Counted from the first letter of the stretch, positions 17,101 through 24,936 are shown. The stretch: DNA of 64,000 nucleotides from Granulicella sapmiensis (GCA_026225395.1 JAMFSR010000043.1:1-64000), one strand, 5' to 3'. Notes: generated by a model not told the origin, from the letters alone. Translations and numbers: made by a program.

Positions 17101-18426
17101 ACGTTGGTGGTGAACCCAGCGGCTCCGGCGATTGCCTGGCCCACGCCTGCTGCCATCATTTACGGAACCGCCCTTAGCGGGACCCAGTTGGATGCATCGG
17201 CAGGCATTGCGGGAAGCTTCTCCTACTCTCCAGCATTGGGAACGGTACTCGGCGCCGGCGCACACACGCTCACGGTGACGTTCACTCCGACCGATACTAC
17301 GGACAACTCAACGGCCACAGCGACCGTTCAACTGACCGTGAGTAAAGCTGTACTAACGGTCACAGCAGCGTCCTTTACCATCGGCCTGTCGCAGACGATT
17401 CCAAATCTGACGGCGAGCATCACTGGCTTCGTGAACGGTGATGTGTCCTTTAGCTCGATCTCAGGAAGCCCAACACTCGCGCTTACGCCCACTTCACCGA
17501 CGCTGCCGGGAACCTATCCGATCGCTGCCGCTATCGGAACGCTGGCGTCCGCGAACTATAGCTTCCAGTTTGTGAACGGAGTGCTGACGATCAATAAGGG
17601 TACGGTTGGGATAGCGCTGGCCGCTCCTGCTGCGGCGAACCTCAATGCCTCAGTGGCTTTGACTGTGACGCTCTCGCCATCGACAACTGTAGCGCCGACG
17701 GGTTCGGTCTCGATCCTCGATGGAACAACTCCCATCGGTTCGGGGCAGATCGGCACCTCGAATGTCCTCAGCATACCGGTGACGTTCACGACATCCGGCA
17801 ATCACTCTATCACCGCAGTTTATGTGGGTGATCTGGACTATACCGGCAATACGTCAACGGCAAGTATCGTCAATGTTCTCTCGGCGAGTTACTCCATTAC
17901 GATCGCTCCGGCAAGTCTGGTTATCCATGCAGGCCAGAGTGCGCTGACAACGATCACGCTGAACTCATATGGGGGCTACAAGGGTACGGCGACCCTGAGT
18001 TGCGTGGGTCTACCAGTGTGGGCAGGATGCACGTTTGCGCCCGCGACTCTTACAGCTGATGGCAGCGGAACAGCGGTCTCGTCAAAGATGACGATCCAAA
18101 CTCTGGGTAATGCCACTGGTGTGGTCATAGCTATGAATTCGACTCCTGGTGGCAGGAATGCGGCGATGCTGGCTGAAATCTGGTTGCCTCTCGGATTCGC
18201 AAGCCTGCTCTTAGCGGGCATCGGCGGACGAAAGAGGGCCGCTGCCAGAAAGTTGCTGATCATGCTTCTATTCGCCGGTGTATTGGTTTCCATCACCGGC
18301 TGCGGATCGGCTGATTGCTGCAGTGTTCCTGAAGCGACAACAGGTACCTATCAGGTCACTGTATCTGCGACAACTTCCGGTAGCGCCGCACAAACCGCCG
18401 CATTTAGCCTGCAGGTGCTGCCATGA
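11182..18426 (+). CDS. Giant secreted FG-GAP / Ig-like repeat protein
   Basis: The 2414-residue exported protein is probably a surface adhesin or structural protein; its ligand is unknown. The start is ATG 11182 (MLKKMAPTV), giving a signal peptide of about 22 residues ending in AVAG; the in-frame ATG at 11086 lacks a ribosome-binding site and would bury the signal. In order it has Ig-like domains, a first block of about five FG-GAP/VCBS calcium-loop repeats (DFNxDG...DLAV), more Ig-like domains, a second block of about six such repeats, nine 76-residue MBG-like repeats (ITWATPAAI...), one further MBG domain and an Ig domain. The C-terminal module has a Cys-containing SGLP-like domain, two hydrophobic segments separated by GGRKRAAARK, a lipobox-like ITGC and a 40-residue beta tail. 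Its stop overlaps an ATG of the next frame. Confidence 0.85.
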   Translation: MLKKMAPTVAVFLVSAASAVAGTTTTTLAISPPVPLGSGIFTGSVITVEATVTDSGTPVGAGAVSLCFAAATACTESNRLGSAQVVSSGAGKGTATLRIRLGAGSNDIKAFYSGTSTETADVSSSVTVHVSSPGGSTSATTISDSGSVGAYTFTGTVTGAGGLPLTGTINFLDSSNGNYPVGTATLNASTATKAYSYGSLAQGATLNSSTTVPLVTADLNQDGYPDLAVVTSTGAVDVLFGSGSGTFPTLTAPAASGLPATGATALVSGDFNADGIADLAVVVGSNLQIYLGAGNGTFTESATTYTLGVGPYYLVKGDFNYDGIQDLAVSNDVDGTVSAFLGVGDGTFTAVTPLTVGVGSTTLVAADFNGDGFTDLAVANPAANSVTIVLSSAPGGTFTMTPGTPITSAGTSSGIMVAGAFEGGNIDLATATGTTVYELAGDGTGNFAAAASVETLGSAITHLSVYNLDRISGAIDDLYVNTGNKETIFLGSTSSGFSELTPPSPLTIGSSVLGEVTVADIDGDGLRDIVAVNSVSGGVDVTKGQLIYTESASSLPVPIPGPLGGSHNVVASYVGDTTYAASTSSSVAVSTTQTGTTIALAVAPVGEAKQNETVTLTATVATATAPPATALGNETFTDTVTFYDGATALTPTVAPVNGVATYTISAIGFGTHNFTATYDADNADPNFTSSTSPVETLYGAYPSNLTLTTSPVSPIISSQIVTLTAAVIPASGPAATSGTINFCVTGTGSPCTGTALLGSAQVVASTGAASIKVHLEPGNYSVQAFFLGTQVVSPSSSNAASLQVTRGSLLADSLALTSTPVTAPPPTGTPYTYTLTGTLSAATSLVPTGSISFVDASNSNLLLYTGPFISPTNTVTLTDATQLVPVGNEPDSITTADFNEDGYPDLAVTNANDATVSILLNDGTGKFNLFATVGVGGTPYAITFGDFNRDGHQDIAVANALGNSVTVLLGDGTGNFTAAGAPVSTGYTPTSIVTADFNNDGYLDLAVANYFDSSLSILYGDGNGGFTAGTPLAVEGSASPLSIATGDVNGDGVPDLVVSDSSGKISVYAGNLSSGFPATATTTLSTGADPISIALQDLNSDGNLDLIYTDYTGSAVDILFGDGAGHFTGTGAPGRIGVGSRPTSLIVGDFNGDGLEDVAVTTSTPNDLVEIDNLGSGAFAAPISYPIGGVAGDAVSADFGLNDVAGFGIAMTAQNQVDIALTQYSLTDPVTSNTITVYGGGMHTITASYAGDTSFSPATSPGTPLVSITGNLIPTTLTMAVTSAVTAGSTATLSATVAPNSFDNYTATGSITFSVNGNPVCTNVTIDGTGTATCQTGVLTASPPATATTATYSGDTNFAGSNGNLSLTVPQTTPTVTWATPAAIGYGTTLSATQLDATASIPGTFAYSPNFGAVLGFGPQTLHVTFTPTDTTDYTTATQTVTLVVNQGTPVINWATPSAITYGTALSATQLDATANVAGSFSYSPAAGTVLTGGTQTLTVIFTPTDTTDYTTAPGQVSLVVNKATPVITWATPAPAFYGNPLNGSVLDATANTPGTFVYNPPAGPPLPVGNHLLTVSFTPTDTVDYTTATDSVNYQIFQAGTSISWSTPAPISYGTALGGTQLDAIASAPGILSYSPAAGTVLAAGSHTLQVTLNPTDNVDFSSRTVSVTLVVNQATPVITWAAPASISYGTALSATQLDATANTAGTFTYSPALGQVLPAGNDTLTLTFTPTDTANYLTTTANVPLVVTKGTPSITWSTPAAINYGTALSSTQLDATANTGGSFSYSPAAGTVLAAGSHTLTATFTPGDTSDYGTQTANVSLLVNPSLATITWATPAAISYGTPLSGTQLNATANIAGSFSYSPAAGTVLTVGNHLITATFTPTDTTDYSVTTATVTLVVTQANAVLTWATPAAISYGTALSGAQLDASANVAGSFSYSPASGTVLAVGSHTLTATFTPTDTTDYAVTTATVTLVVNPAAPAIAWPTPAAIIYGTALSGTQLDASAGIAGSFSYSPALGTVLGAGAHTLTVTFTPTDTTDNSTATATVQLTVSKAVLTVTAASFTIGLSQTIPNLTASITGFVNGDVSFSSISGSPTLALTPTSPTLPGTYPIAAAIGTLASANYSFQFVNGVLTINKGTVGIALAAPAAANLNASVALTVTLSPSTTVAPTGSVSILDGTTPIGSGQIGTSNVLSIPVTFTTSGNHSITAVYVGDLDYTGNTSTASIVNVLSASYSITIAPASLVIHAGQSALTTITLNSYGGYKGTATLSCVGLPVWAGCTFAPATLTADGSGTAVSSKMTIQTLGNATGVVIAMNSTPGGRNAAMLAEIWLPLGFASLLLAGIGGRKRAAARKLLIMLLFAGVLVSITGCGSADCCSVPEATTGTYQVTVSATTSGSAAQTAAFSLQVLP
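15298..17345 (+). repeat. Nine tandem repeats of about 228 bases (76 residues)
   Basis: Nine in-frame units begin near 15298, 15525, 15750, 15979, 16207, 16435, 16663, 16891 and 17119. Each encodes W-[AS]-TP-A, YGT-L, QLDA, SYSPA-GTVL, H-L-TFTPTDT-DY and a closing LVV. Units 6-9 look most alike, suggesting recent expansion by unequal recombination. Confidence 0.88.
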
Positions 18427-18467
18427 TCGATTGGATGGGTGGCCTTCAAGATAGTGCAGTGCAACGC

Positions 18468-18473
18468 GAGGAG
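18468..18473 (+). promoter_or_regulatory. Ribosome-binding site deciding the start of the barrel gene
   Basis: GAGGAG lies 9 bases before GTG 18483. The earlier in-frame ATGs at 18423 and 18435 have no such site and would put about 20 polar residues before the signal peptide. Confidence 0.65.
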
Positions 18474-18482
18474 CGTTCCAAA

Positions 18483-20207
18483 GTGTCCGACAGTCGAAGC
18501 AAGCTCAATGACGGCCGGCAATGGAGAGCGGCCGCGTCCGTGATGGCGCTCGTGCTGCTTTGCGGTCCTGCAGCGTGGGCCAAGAAGCCTGCTCCCAAGC
18601 ATGCCCAGGGAAAGCAAGCCGCACCTGCGCCTGCAAAGAAGGCTGCACCGAACCCCTGGAAGATACCAGCGACTTCGAAGGTGGACCTTTATGCTGGGTT
18701 CGCCTATTGGAAGCCCTCGGGCACGCTGAGCAACGGAAATACGTTTCAGGCCATCAAGACCGGACTTGCGTTCAGTGGGGCTTATTACTTCAGCAAGCAC
18801 TTCGGTGTTAATGCAGATGTAGGTATCCATCCCGAAACGAGTAATGATGGCGCATCGACTTTTGCGGGCGGCGCGATCTATCGTTTGCCTACCGCTCACT
18901 TCACGCCTTTCATGCATGTGCTCGGAGGCATGGCGGACCTTACGGGAGCCAACGTCCCCACGATTGGGGGCTCTTCGTTCTTCTATAACAAGGCTGCTTA
19001 TGGTCCGCTGGTTATGGCGGGCGGCGGTCTTGACTATGAGCCGGCGTGGAAGCGGCATGTTCTCGGGATACGGCTGTTTGAGGCGGACTACGAAAATATT
19101 CATCATGACTTCGGCGCGTATACGGCAACCAACGGCGGCGATGCCAAGCTAAATGCCGTGCGTCTGAGCGGCGGTATTGTCGTTCATCTTGGAGACAAAA
19201 CTCCCGAACCTTCTGTGTCGTACTCCTGCGATGCGAACCCGGGCATTGTCTATCCGGGCGACCAGATCCAGGTCGTGGGATTGGTTGGCAATCCGGAGCC
19301 TGACAAGAAGCCGACCTATGCGTGGGCAGTGACCGCAGGAAAGATCGTTGGGAAGGCGAATACAGCCACTATCGATACAACAGGTCTTGCAGGCGGCACG
19401 TATGAGATTCGTGGTCGCGTGCGTCAAGGACCGAAGTCGAATGAAACGGCTGTGTGCCGCAGCAGTTTTATCGTACGGCAGTATCCCGCGCCCACCCTTA
19501 CCTGCACGGCGGACCCGGAGCGCGTGATCGTGGGCCAGCCTTTGACCATCCACAGCGTGGCGAAGGTTGATTCGCCTTACAAGATTACGTACAGCTACAA
19601 GACGACCCGTGGGACAGTGACCGCGGATGGGGACACGGCAACCGTGCAGACTTCCGGCGCCGATGTCGGCGTCGTGCGTGTGACCTGCATGGTTACAGAT
19701 GAATCTGGTCAATCCGCGACTGCGCTGGCTGTCGCTGCGGTCGAGCCGCAACCGGTGCCTCCGGCACCGAAGACGCAGCGGCTGTGCAGCCTGAACTTTA
19801 CGCGTGATCAGAAGCGTCCGACTCGTGTAGACAACGAGGCGAAGGCTTGCCTGGACGACATCGCGCTCACCATGCAGCACTTCAGCACCGCCAAACTGGT
19901 GATCGTTGGCCAGAGCGCGGCGTGCGAGCAGAAGGGCGAGATTGCCGCCGTACAGCGCGCTGCCAATGCGGGAGATTACCTGATCCATCAACAGGGAATC
20001 GACCCGACGCGGATTGAATACCGTTTGGGTCAGTCGGGCGTCATGCAGGTGGATGATTACCTGCTGCCTCCGGGCGCAAACTTCAACCAGGATGTCCCGG
20101 GAACGCTCCTCGTGGATCACGCCCAACTGAAGCCCGAGCCCCGCGTTGCCTTGCCTGTCCGGCACGGCAAGCCAGTGGCAAAGAAGAAGGCTCCAACACG
20201 GAAGTAA
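18483..20207 (+). CDS. Outer-membrane beta-barrel protein with Ig-like and OmpA-like parts
   Basis: From GTG 18483 the protein has 574 residues: a signal peptide (hydrophobic VMALVLLCGPAAWA), a Lys/Ala/Pro-rich linker, and an eight-strand-type barrel of about 170 residues (VDLYAGFAYWKPSG to LSGGIVVHLG). Two Ig-like domains with paired Cys follow (YSCDANPGIVYPGDQ... and LTCTADPERVIVGQ...), then a C-terminal domain (NEAKACLDDIALTM ... LVIVGQSA) with the layout of an OmpA/peptidoglycan-binding domain, though divergent. It ends in a basic KKKAPTRK tail. It is coupled to the giant secreted protein, so an outer-membrane anchoring or assembly role for that protein is a reasonable inference. Confidence 0.75.
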   Translation: MSDSRSKLNDGRQWRAAASVMALVLLCGPAAWAKKPAPKHAQGKQAAPAPAKKAAPNPWKIPATSKVDLYAGFAYWKPSGTLSNGNTFQAIKTGLAFSGAYYFSKHFGVNADVGIHPETSNDGASTFAGGAIYRLPTAHFTPFMHVLGGMADLTGANVPTIGGSSFFYNKAAYGPLVMAGGGLDYEPAWKRHVLGIRLFEADYENIHHDFGAYTATNGGDAKLNAVRLSGGIVVHLGDKTPEPSVSYSCDANPGIVYPGDQIQVVGLVGNPEPDKKPTYAWAVTAGKIVGKANTATIDTTGLAGGTYEIRGRVRQGPKSNETAVCRSSFIVRQYPAPTLTCTADPERVIVGQPLTIHSVAKVDSPYKITYSYKTTRGTVTADGDTATVQTSGADVGVVRVTCMVTDESGQSATALAVAAVEPQPVPPAPKTQRLCSLNFTRDQKRPTRVDNEAKACLDDIALTMQHFSTAKLVIVGQSAACEQKGEIAAVQRAANAGDYLIHQQGIDPTRIEYRLGQSGVMQVDDYLLPPGANFNQDVPGTLLVDHAQLKPEPRVALPVRHGKPVAKKKAPTRK

Positions 20208-20210
20208 GCC

Positions 20211-20417
20211 ATGAACACAGCGATGAAACGATCGATGTTTGTTCAGCATCCTTTACTTCGCAGGGTGTTGTCCACTATCTTGCCGCTGCAGTGTCCTCGG
20301 TGTGATTCCAAAGAGATCCGTCATTCGCGGCGCCATTCGAAGCGGCTGATCCTTTTTGGAATCCGGCCCTATCGCTGCCAGGCGTGTGCTGAGCGATTCT
20401 TTCGGCTGATGGATTGA
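20211..20417 (+). CDS. Zinc-ribbon microprotein
   Basis: This 68-residue basic protein has two CxxC pairs (CPRC at about 28-31 and CQAC at about 56-59) separated by about 24 residues rich in Arg/His, the pattern of a zinc ribbon. It has no signal peptide or membrane segment and is probably cytoplasmic. It begins three bases after the barrel-gene stop and is the last gene of that unit. Its function is not known. Confidence 0.75.
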   Translation: MNTAMKRSMFVQHPLLRRVLSTILPLQCPRCDSKEIRHSRRHSKRLILFGIRPYRCQACAERFFRLMD

Positions 20418-20837
20418 GCTTTAGTGCATGCCTGGCCGTTGTGTAAGGTCGAGGCGAATGGACTTCGGGTGACGGGGTGGGCAACTGTAACCCTCGTACC
20501 CCCCTCCCCCTATGTAGCGGGTATCTTGTACGTAAGTGGCTTTAGAATGTGCGGCCCCGGGGCAGGGGTATCTCTCAAGTGTGAGATTCTAAACTAGTTA
20601 CGTGCAAATTATTGCAAATAAAGGGGGTAGTTCTTTCGCCGCATGTCACTATTGAGGGATGAGAGTTTGGAATGAGGATTGAGGTTTAAGAGCTGATTTA
20701 ATTATAGGGATTTGCGTGAGTAAGTATGCCAGGAGAATTCGCTTTGGAATGTTGGGGTTAGGCGGGTTGGGGGCTTGACAGGATTTTGCGCGTCCATCAG
20801 TCAATGCCCCCGCGATGTCATGGAAGTGCAGCCCGTC
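20418..20837. other. Gene-free region between converging transcripts
   Basis: No coding region is supported in these 420 bases. They contain the palindromic repeat element at 20497-20629; the rest shows nothing I can name. There is no clear T-tailed terminator. Confidence 0.6.
20497..20629. repeat. 133-base palindromic intergenic element
   Basis: The ends are inverted (TACCCCC at 20497 and GGGGGTA at 20623-20629). Inside, ACGTAAGTGGCTTTAGAAT (20530-20548) is mirrored by ATTCTAAACTAGTTACGT (20585-20602), and the centre folds again as ATCTC/GAGAT. The nested symmetry suggests a REP- or MITE-like mobile or structural element and not a simple terminator. Confidence 0.55.
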
Positions 20838-23800
20838 CTAGAAGTAGATGGTTGCGGAGAACTGCATCTTGCGTCCGTTGGTGGAGACGTTGCCGTTGTT
20901 TCCGTAGGTGTTAGGAATGGTGCCGAAGGTTGAGTTCAATGTTTGCCCAACGGTCGGACTGTTGCAAGCCAGTCCATAATTCGCATTGCCCGGCAAATCA
21001 ATGGAGGTGGTGCCGCAGGAGTAGCCGGCCTTCGGCTGGCCCAGGTTTGGGGTATTCCATACGTTGAAGGCGTCTGCGCGGAAGAGCAGTCTCATACCTT
21101 CGTGAATGGGCGCAAGGGAGAAGTAGCGACCCAGGTTCATATTGGTTACAAGATAGCCAGGGCCCTCGAAGGCGTTTCTCGGTACGTTGCTGAGCGTGCC
21201 AAGCGTGGGATAGGTAAAGGCGTTGATGTTGAACCACTCCTTTACTTTGTCCTGACGATGCCTGTTCTTGGGGAGGTTGGGGCTGATGCCGGGCATTAAG
21301 GCAGCGCGTTGATCGGGCTCTCCATCCAGTGCCACATCACCGTTGATGGTGACGTTGTAGGGACGGCCTGTGTGCGCAAAGAATGTGCCACCATACAGCC
21401 AATTATTGATGACTGCATTCACGATGGAAGATTCCGTCTGGACCTTAGGAAAGTTGACGACCCAACCCAGGTTCAGGACCTGACGCGCATCATAGTCGGA
21501 CAGACCGCGCTCCGAGCTGACGTTGAAGACGTTGGGAATGGAGTTGGTTGTTGTTTCGGACTGGGTTTGCAGATCGATGGATTTGGAGTAGGTGTAGGAA
21601 GCGAGGATGGTCAGGAAGTTGCCGCCGCGTTGCGTGAACTGCACCTGTAGACCGTTGTAGTTCGAGGTACCGATGCTGGCGAAGTCCACGAGGCCACCGC
21701 CGCCATAGTTGAACGGCGTGTAGCGTAGACGAGCCTGTGTGGAAGCTGCCGTGGAAGAAGCGTTTCCGGCTGTGGAGCCGGGAAACAAGTAGGGACAGTC
21801 CGGCGCTGCATAGAGGCCCGGATTGGATTGGTAGTAGCCACCGGTGCAGTCCATGATGGCAGGGTTCTGATCGAAGGGAATGGTTAGCTTGCGGCCGAGC
21901 TTTCCAACAAAGTTCGTATCGAGAACACCGCCGCGAGTGACGCGCAACTGGAAGCCAAGGTTCATTGCTTCGTAGTAGGGAGTACGGAAGTTGCGGTCTG
22001 GAAAGAACAGCGAGTACGGGGCAGAGAACTGAGGATTTGCCTTGTTGTATCCCCCTGGAATCACTGCTACGTTGCCATTGGGGCTCGTATCCGAAGGGTT
22101 ATTGCCAAAGGTTGCGAGGGGGACAGACGCGCCACCCGGGGGCAGAGCATGGAAGGCCTGATAGTAGAAGGGTTCACCGACACCGATGACGTTGGCGTTG
22201 ATGGCATCGAAGAACATACCGAAGCCGCCGCGAAGGACCAGCCGGCCGCTGCCGAGTGCGTCGTAAGCGAAACCGAACCGGGGAACGAGACCGTTGAAAT
22301 CCGTAGGAACGAGGGAGCGGAGAACTCCTTTATCACCGGGGAATGCGAGGCCGCCAACGGCGCCGGGGAAAACGGTCGACTGGTGGCCGGGAATGAAGGT
22401 GGACGCGTAGCCGGCGGGCTGGAACCACTGGAACGGAAGCTCATAACGAACGCCAAGGTTGAAGGTAAGTTTAGGTGTGGCACGCCAGTCATCCTGCGCG
22501 TAGGTGAAGATGCTGTGGCTGACTCCGCCCTGCACCAGCGGGCTGTTGGCCTGCACGGAGTTCAAACCGCCGATGGCTTCGTCGGCCATGGAGATAGCGG
22601 TGTAGTTGGTGCTGAACGAGAGAGTGCCAGGATACTGCTGGTTGTTCAGGTACTGCAGGCGAAGGAAGTTCGCCCCGAATTGAAAGCTGTGATTGCCATG
22701 CGACCAGGAGATCTGATCGAGGATTTCGATGTTCTCGTTGACGGTATTGTCATAGGCCTGCGTGGTTGCACCCAACTGGTAGAAACCCGAAGCGTTTAAG
22801 ACGGGCAGCGTTGGAAATCCAGGTTCGACGAAGTTTCCGCCATAGGTATTCAGGGTGCTGCTGTCTATCGGTGGTGAGACGAGTACATAGCGCTTGTAGC
22901 CTGCGCGAAACACATTGAGGATATTGGGAGTGAGAATCCAGGTGTCGCCGATATTGCCGAAGTTGCTTGTGGCGTTGTTGGCGTCTAACGCATAGGTTGC
23001 GATGCCGACCGATGTAGTGTTGTTGACACCTGGGGCTGTGGCATCATTCGCCTTGATGAGGTCGTAGCGCGCATCTAGGGTGTGGCGGGCGAAGTGGTAA
23101 TCGACACGGGCAAGCAGGTTGATGTCGTGACGCGGCTGCGGTCCCTTCGAGATGTTGCCGGGAATGTATCCGTGAGGATTTGTCGAACTTGCGACACCGC
23201 CGTTAGGTCCGATGTTGGGGAAGGGAACATACTTCGCCAAAATGTTGGAGATAACCGGGTTGAGGCAGGCAGTGGGGATTTCCGCGTTGGGAAGGTTGGC
23301 ACCCTGGGTTGTTCCATCAAGGTAAGGCTTGCTCGAGGCATAGCTTGCGGCTTGAGCCAGGAGATCAATGCAAGGATTTGTTCCGGTATTCCCGGCCTGA
23401 TACCAGGCCGATTGGAAATTTTCAGTTGCATTGGCCGGCTGAGGGTTATATCCAGAACCGCCTGTAATGGTCTCAGGGTTCAAGAGTCTGCTATATCCTG
23501 GGACGGCATTCGTTGCCTTGTTGGAAGGCGTATTGGTGAGCACTTCTGTAACGTAGCTGGCGCAGGTGGTTCCGGCCGCATAAACGCCCGCGGTGCAGGG
23601 AAGAGGGGACACCGACGCCGGTGGAGCGCCACCTGCGCAGCCGTATGTATCGATGGATCCGTCCGCGCAAACGGCCAGAAGACCGCGCTCTGCCGGAGCC
23701 TGGACGGGAGTGACGCCGATGACCTGGAGATGCTGGATCAGGTCCTGAAAAGAGAGAAAGAAAAAGGCCTTGTCTTTGATGATGGGGCCGCCGATGTCGA

Positions 23801-24716
23801 AGCCTGCCTGGTTGCTGTTGTCGGTCGGATTCTCTTTGGTGATGTAGTCCGATGCGTTGAAGATACGGCTTTGAAGGTAATCCCAGACTGCGCCGTGGAT
23901 CTGATTGCTTCCACTCTTGGTCACGACATTGAAGACTGAACCGGCGTTGCGGCCGTACTGTGCCTTGAAGTTATTGAGCAGGACGCTGATTTCCTGCAGC
24001 GCATTCGGCGGAGGGTAGTTGATACCGGTGTTGTAGAAGAGGTTGTTCCACATCAGGCCGTCGAAGAGCATGAGGTTCTGTGTGTTGCGTGAACCGGAGA
24101 CGGAGAACGTGGGACCGCCGCGATCGCTGGTGCTGGTTGCCGGGGCGTTGAGATCCGTGACGCCGGGCAGCAGGCCGGCGAGCGCGACGACGTTGTTGCC
24201 GTCGATGGGTAGACTTTCCACGAGCTTGGTGTCGATCAGGGTTCCGATGGTGGAGGAGCGGGTGTCCAGCGCCGTTCCTTCTCCGTTGACTGTGACGGTG
24301 TCTTTGGCGCTGCCTACCGTCAATTTCGGGCTGAGCTTCACGGATTTATCGGCGTCGATGGTGATGTCGCTGGTGACGGTCGTTTCGAAACCGGTAGCCG
24401 TCACGGTCAGGATGTATGTACCCACCGGAAGATCGGACAAGAGAAACTCGCCCGTTTTGGAAGACTGTATGGCGCGATTGACTCCCTTGCTGGGCTCCGC
24501 GGCCGTCACGGTTGCGTTTGGGATCACGGCTCCGCTGGGATCGGTGACCGTGCCGAAGATGCTTCCTGTGTTCTGTGCCTGGGCAAAGGCGCGTCCCTGC
24601 GGTGCGAGAAGCATTGGCGTGAGGACGAGAAGAATCTGTAAGACACGAACACAGTTCGCTGTTAGACGTGAGCCGATCCCTGTCAGACATGATTGGGCGA
24701 AACCGTACTTGCGCAT
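20838..24716 (-). CDS. TonB-dependent-receptor-like protein with carboxypeptidase-regulatory domain
   Basis: This is a 1292-residue outer-membrane transporter of the large acidobacterial type. The order is a signal peptide (hydrophobic part ILLVLTPMLLAPQG, cut near AFAQA), a carboxypeptidase-regulatory/CnaB-like domain (GSIFGTVTDPSG...LPVGTYILTV, about 50-130), a plug domain (about 150-260, with NNVVALAGLLPGV and VVTKSGSNQIHG) and a barrel of roughly 1000 residues ending in the aromatic ATIYF. Such proteins are thought to import sugars or other large nutrients with TonB energy; the substrate is unknown. No TonB box was picked out with confidence. It is transcribed from a TTGACA promoter and has no transport partner next to it. 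Confidence 0.9.
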   Translation of the reverse strand: MRKYGFAQSCLTGIGSRLTANCVRVLQILLVLTPMLLAPQGRAFAQAQNTGSIFGTVTDPSGAVIPNATVTAAEPSKGVNRAIQSSKTGEFLLSDLPVGTYILTVTATGFETTVTSDITIDADKSVKLSPKLTVGSAKDTVTVNGEGTALDTRSSTIGTLIDTKLVESLPIDGNNVVALAGLLPGVTDLNAPATSTSDRGGPTFSVSGSRNTQNLMLFDGLMWNNLFYNTGINYPPPNALQEISVLLNNFKAQYGRNAGSVFNVVTKSGSNQIHGAVWDYLQSRIFNASDYITKENPTDNSNQAGFDIGGPIIKDKAFFFLSFQDLIQHLQVIGVTPVQAPAERGLLAVCADGSIDTYGCAGGAPPASVSPLPCTAGVYAAGTTCASYVTEVLTNTPSNKATNAVPGYSRLLNPETITGGSGYNPQPANATENFQSAWYQAGNTGTNPCIDLLAQAASYASSKPYLDGTTQGANLPNAEIPTACLNPVISNILAKYVPFPNIGPNGGVASSTNPHGYIPGNISKGPQPRHDINLLARVDYHFARHTLDARYDLIKANDATAPGVNNTTSVGIATYALDANNATSNFGNIGDTWILTPNILNVFRAGYKRYVLVSPPIDSSTLNTYGGNFVEPGFPTLPVLNASGFYQLGATTQAYDNTVNENIEILDQISWSHGNHSFQFGANFLRLQYLNNQQYPGTLSFSTNYTAISMADEAIGGLNSVQANSPLVQGGVSHSIFTYAQDDWRATPKLTFNLGVRYELPFQWFQPAGYASTFIPGHQSTVFPGAVGGLAFPGDKGVLRSLVPTDFNGLVPRFGFAYDALGSGRLVLRGGFGMFFDAINANVIGVGEPFYYQAFHALPPGGASVPLATFGNNPSDTSPNGNVAVIPGGYNKANPQFSAPYSLFFPDRNFRTPYYEAMNLGFQLRVTRGGVLDTNFVGKLGRKLTIPFDQNPAIMDCTGGYYQSNPGLYAAPDCPYLFPGSTAGNASSTAASTQARLRYTPFNYGGGGLVDFASIGTSNYNGLQVQFTQRGGNFLTILASYTYSKSIDLQTQSETTTNSIPNVFNVSSERGLSDYDARQVLNLGWVVNFPKVQTESSIVNAVINNWLYGGTFFAHTGRPYNVTINGDVALDGEPDQRAALMPGISPNLPKNRHRQDKVKEWFNINAFTYPTLGTLSNVPRNAFEGPGYLVTNMNLGRYFSLAPIHEGMRLLFRADAFNVWNTPNLGQPKAGYSCGTTSIDLPGNANYGLACNSPTVGQTLNSTFGTIPNTYGNNGNVSTNGRKMQFSATIYF

Positions 24717-24785
24717 TCAGAACCCCGCTTCTGTAAATCCAGATATTCAGTGAGTGAGTGAAAGATACTTTTTGGGTCGGCGGAC

Positions 24786-24815
24786 AGTATGCTGAGTCGT
24801 ATTGTGCCTTGTCAA
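24786..24815 (-). promoter_or_regulatory. Candidate sigma-70 promoter of the receptor gene
   Basis: Read on the minus strand, TTGACA (24815-24810) and CATACT (24791-24786) are 18 bases apart. The -35 box is perfect and the -10 box matches 4 of 6. Confidence 0.6.
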
Positions 24816-24906
24816 CCCTGCAATTTTTGGGTTCGCGGCTCTTTGCGGCACGGAGGCAGTAAGTCAGGTTCTTCGAGAAGACGGTAATACCTCTGACAGA
24901 AGTCGT

Positions 24907-24936
24907 TTGACAGGAGCTTTCGTTCACGCGTAAAGT
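24907..24936 (+). promoter_or_regulatory. Candidate sigma-70 promoter of the NHL/Ig gene
   Basis: TTGACA (24907-24912) and TAAAGT (24931-24936) are separated by 18 bases, followed by about 140 bases of leader before the start at 25086. Confidence 0.5.

Noticed and set aside
15298-17345. CRISPR-like array
   Set aside because: The repeats are 228 bases long, in-frame and coding, with no short-repeat/unique-spacer pattern.
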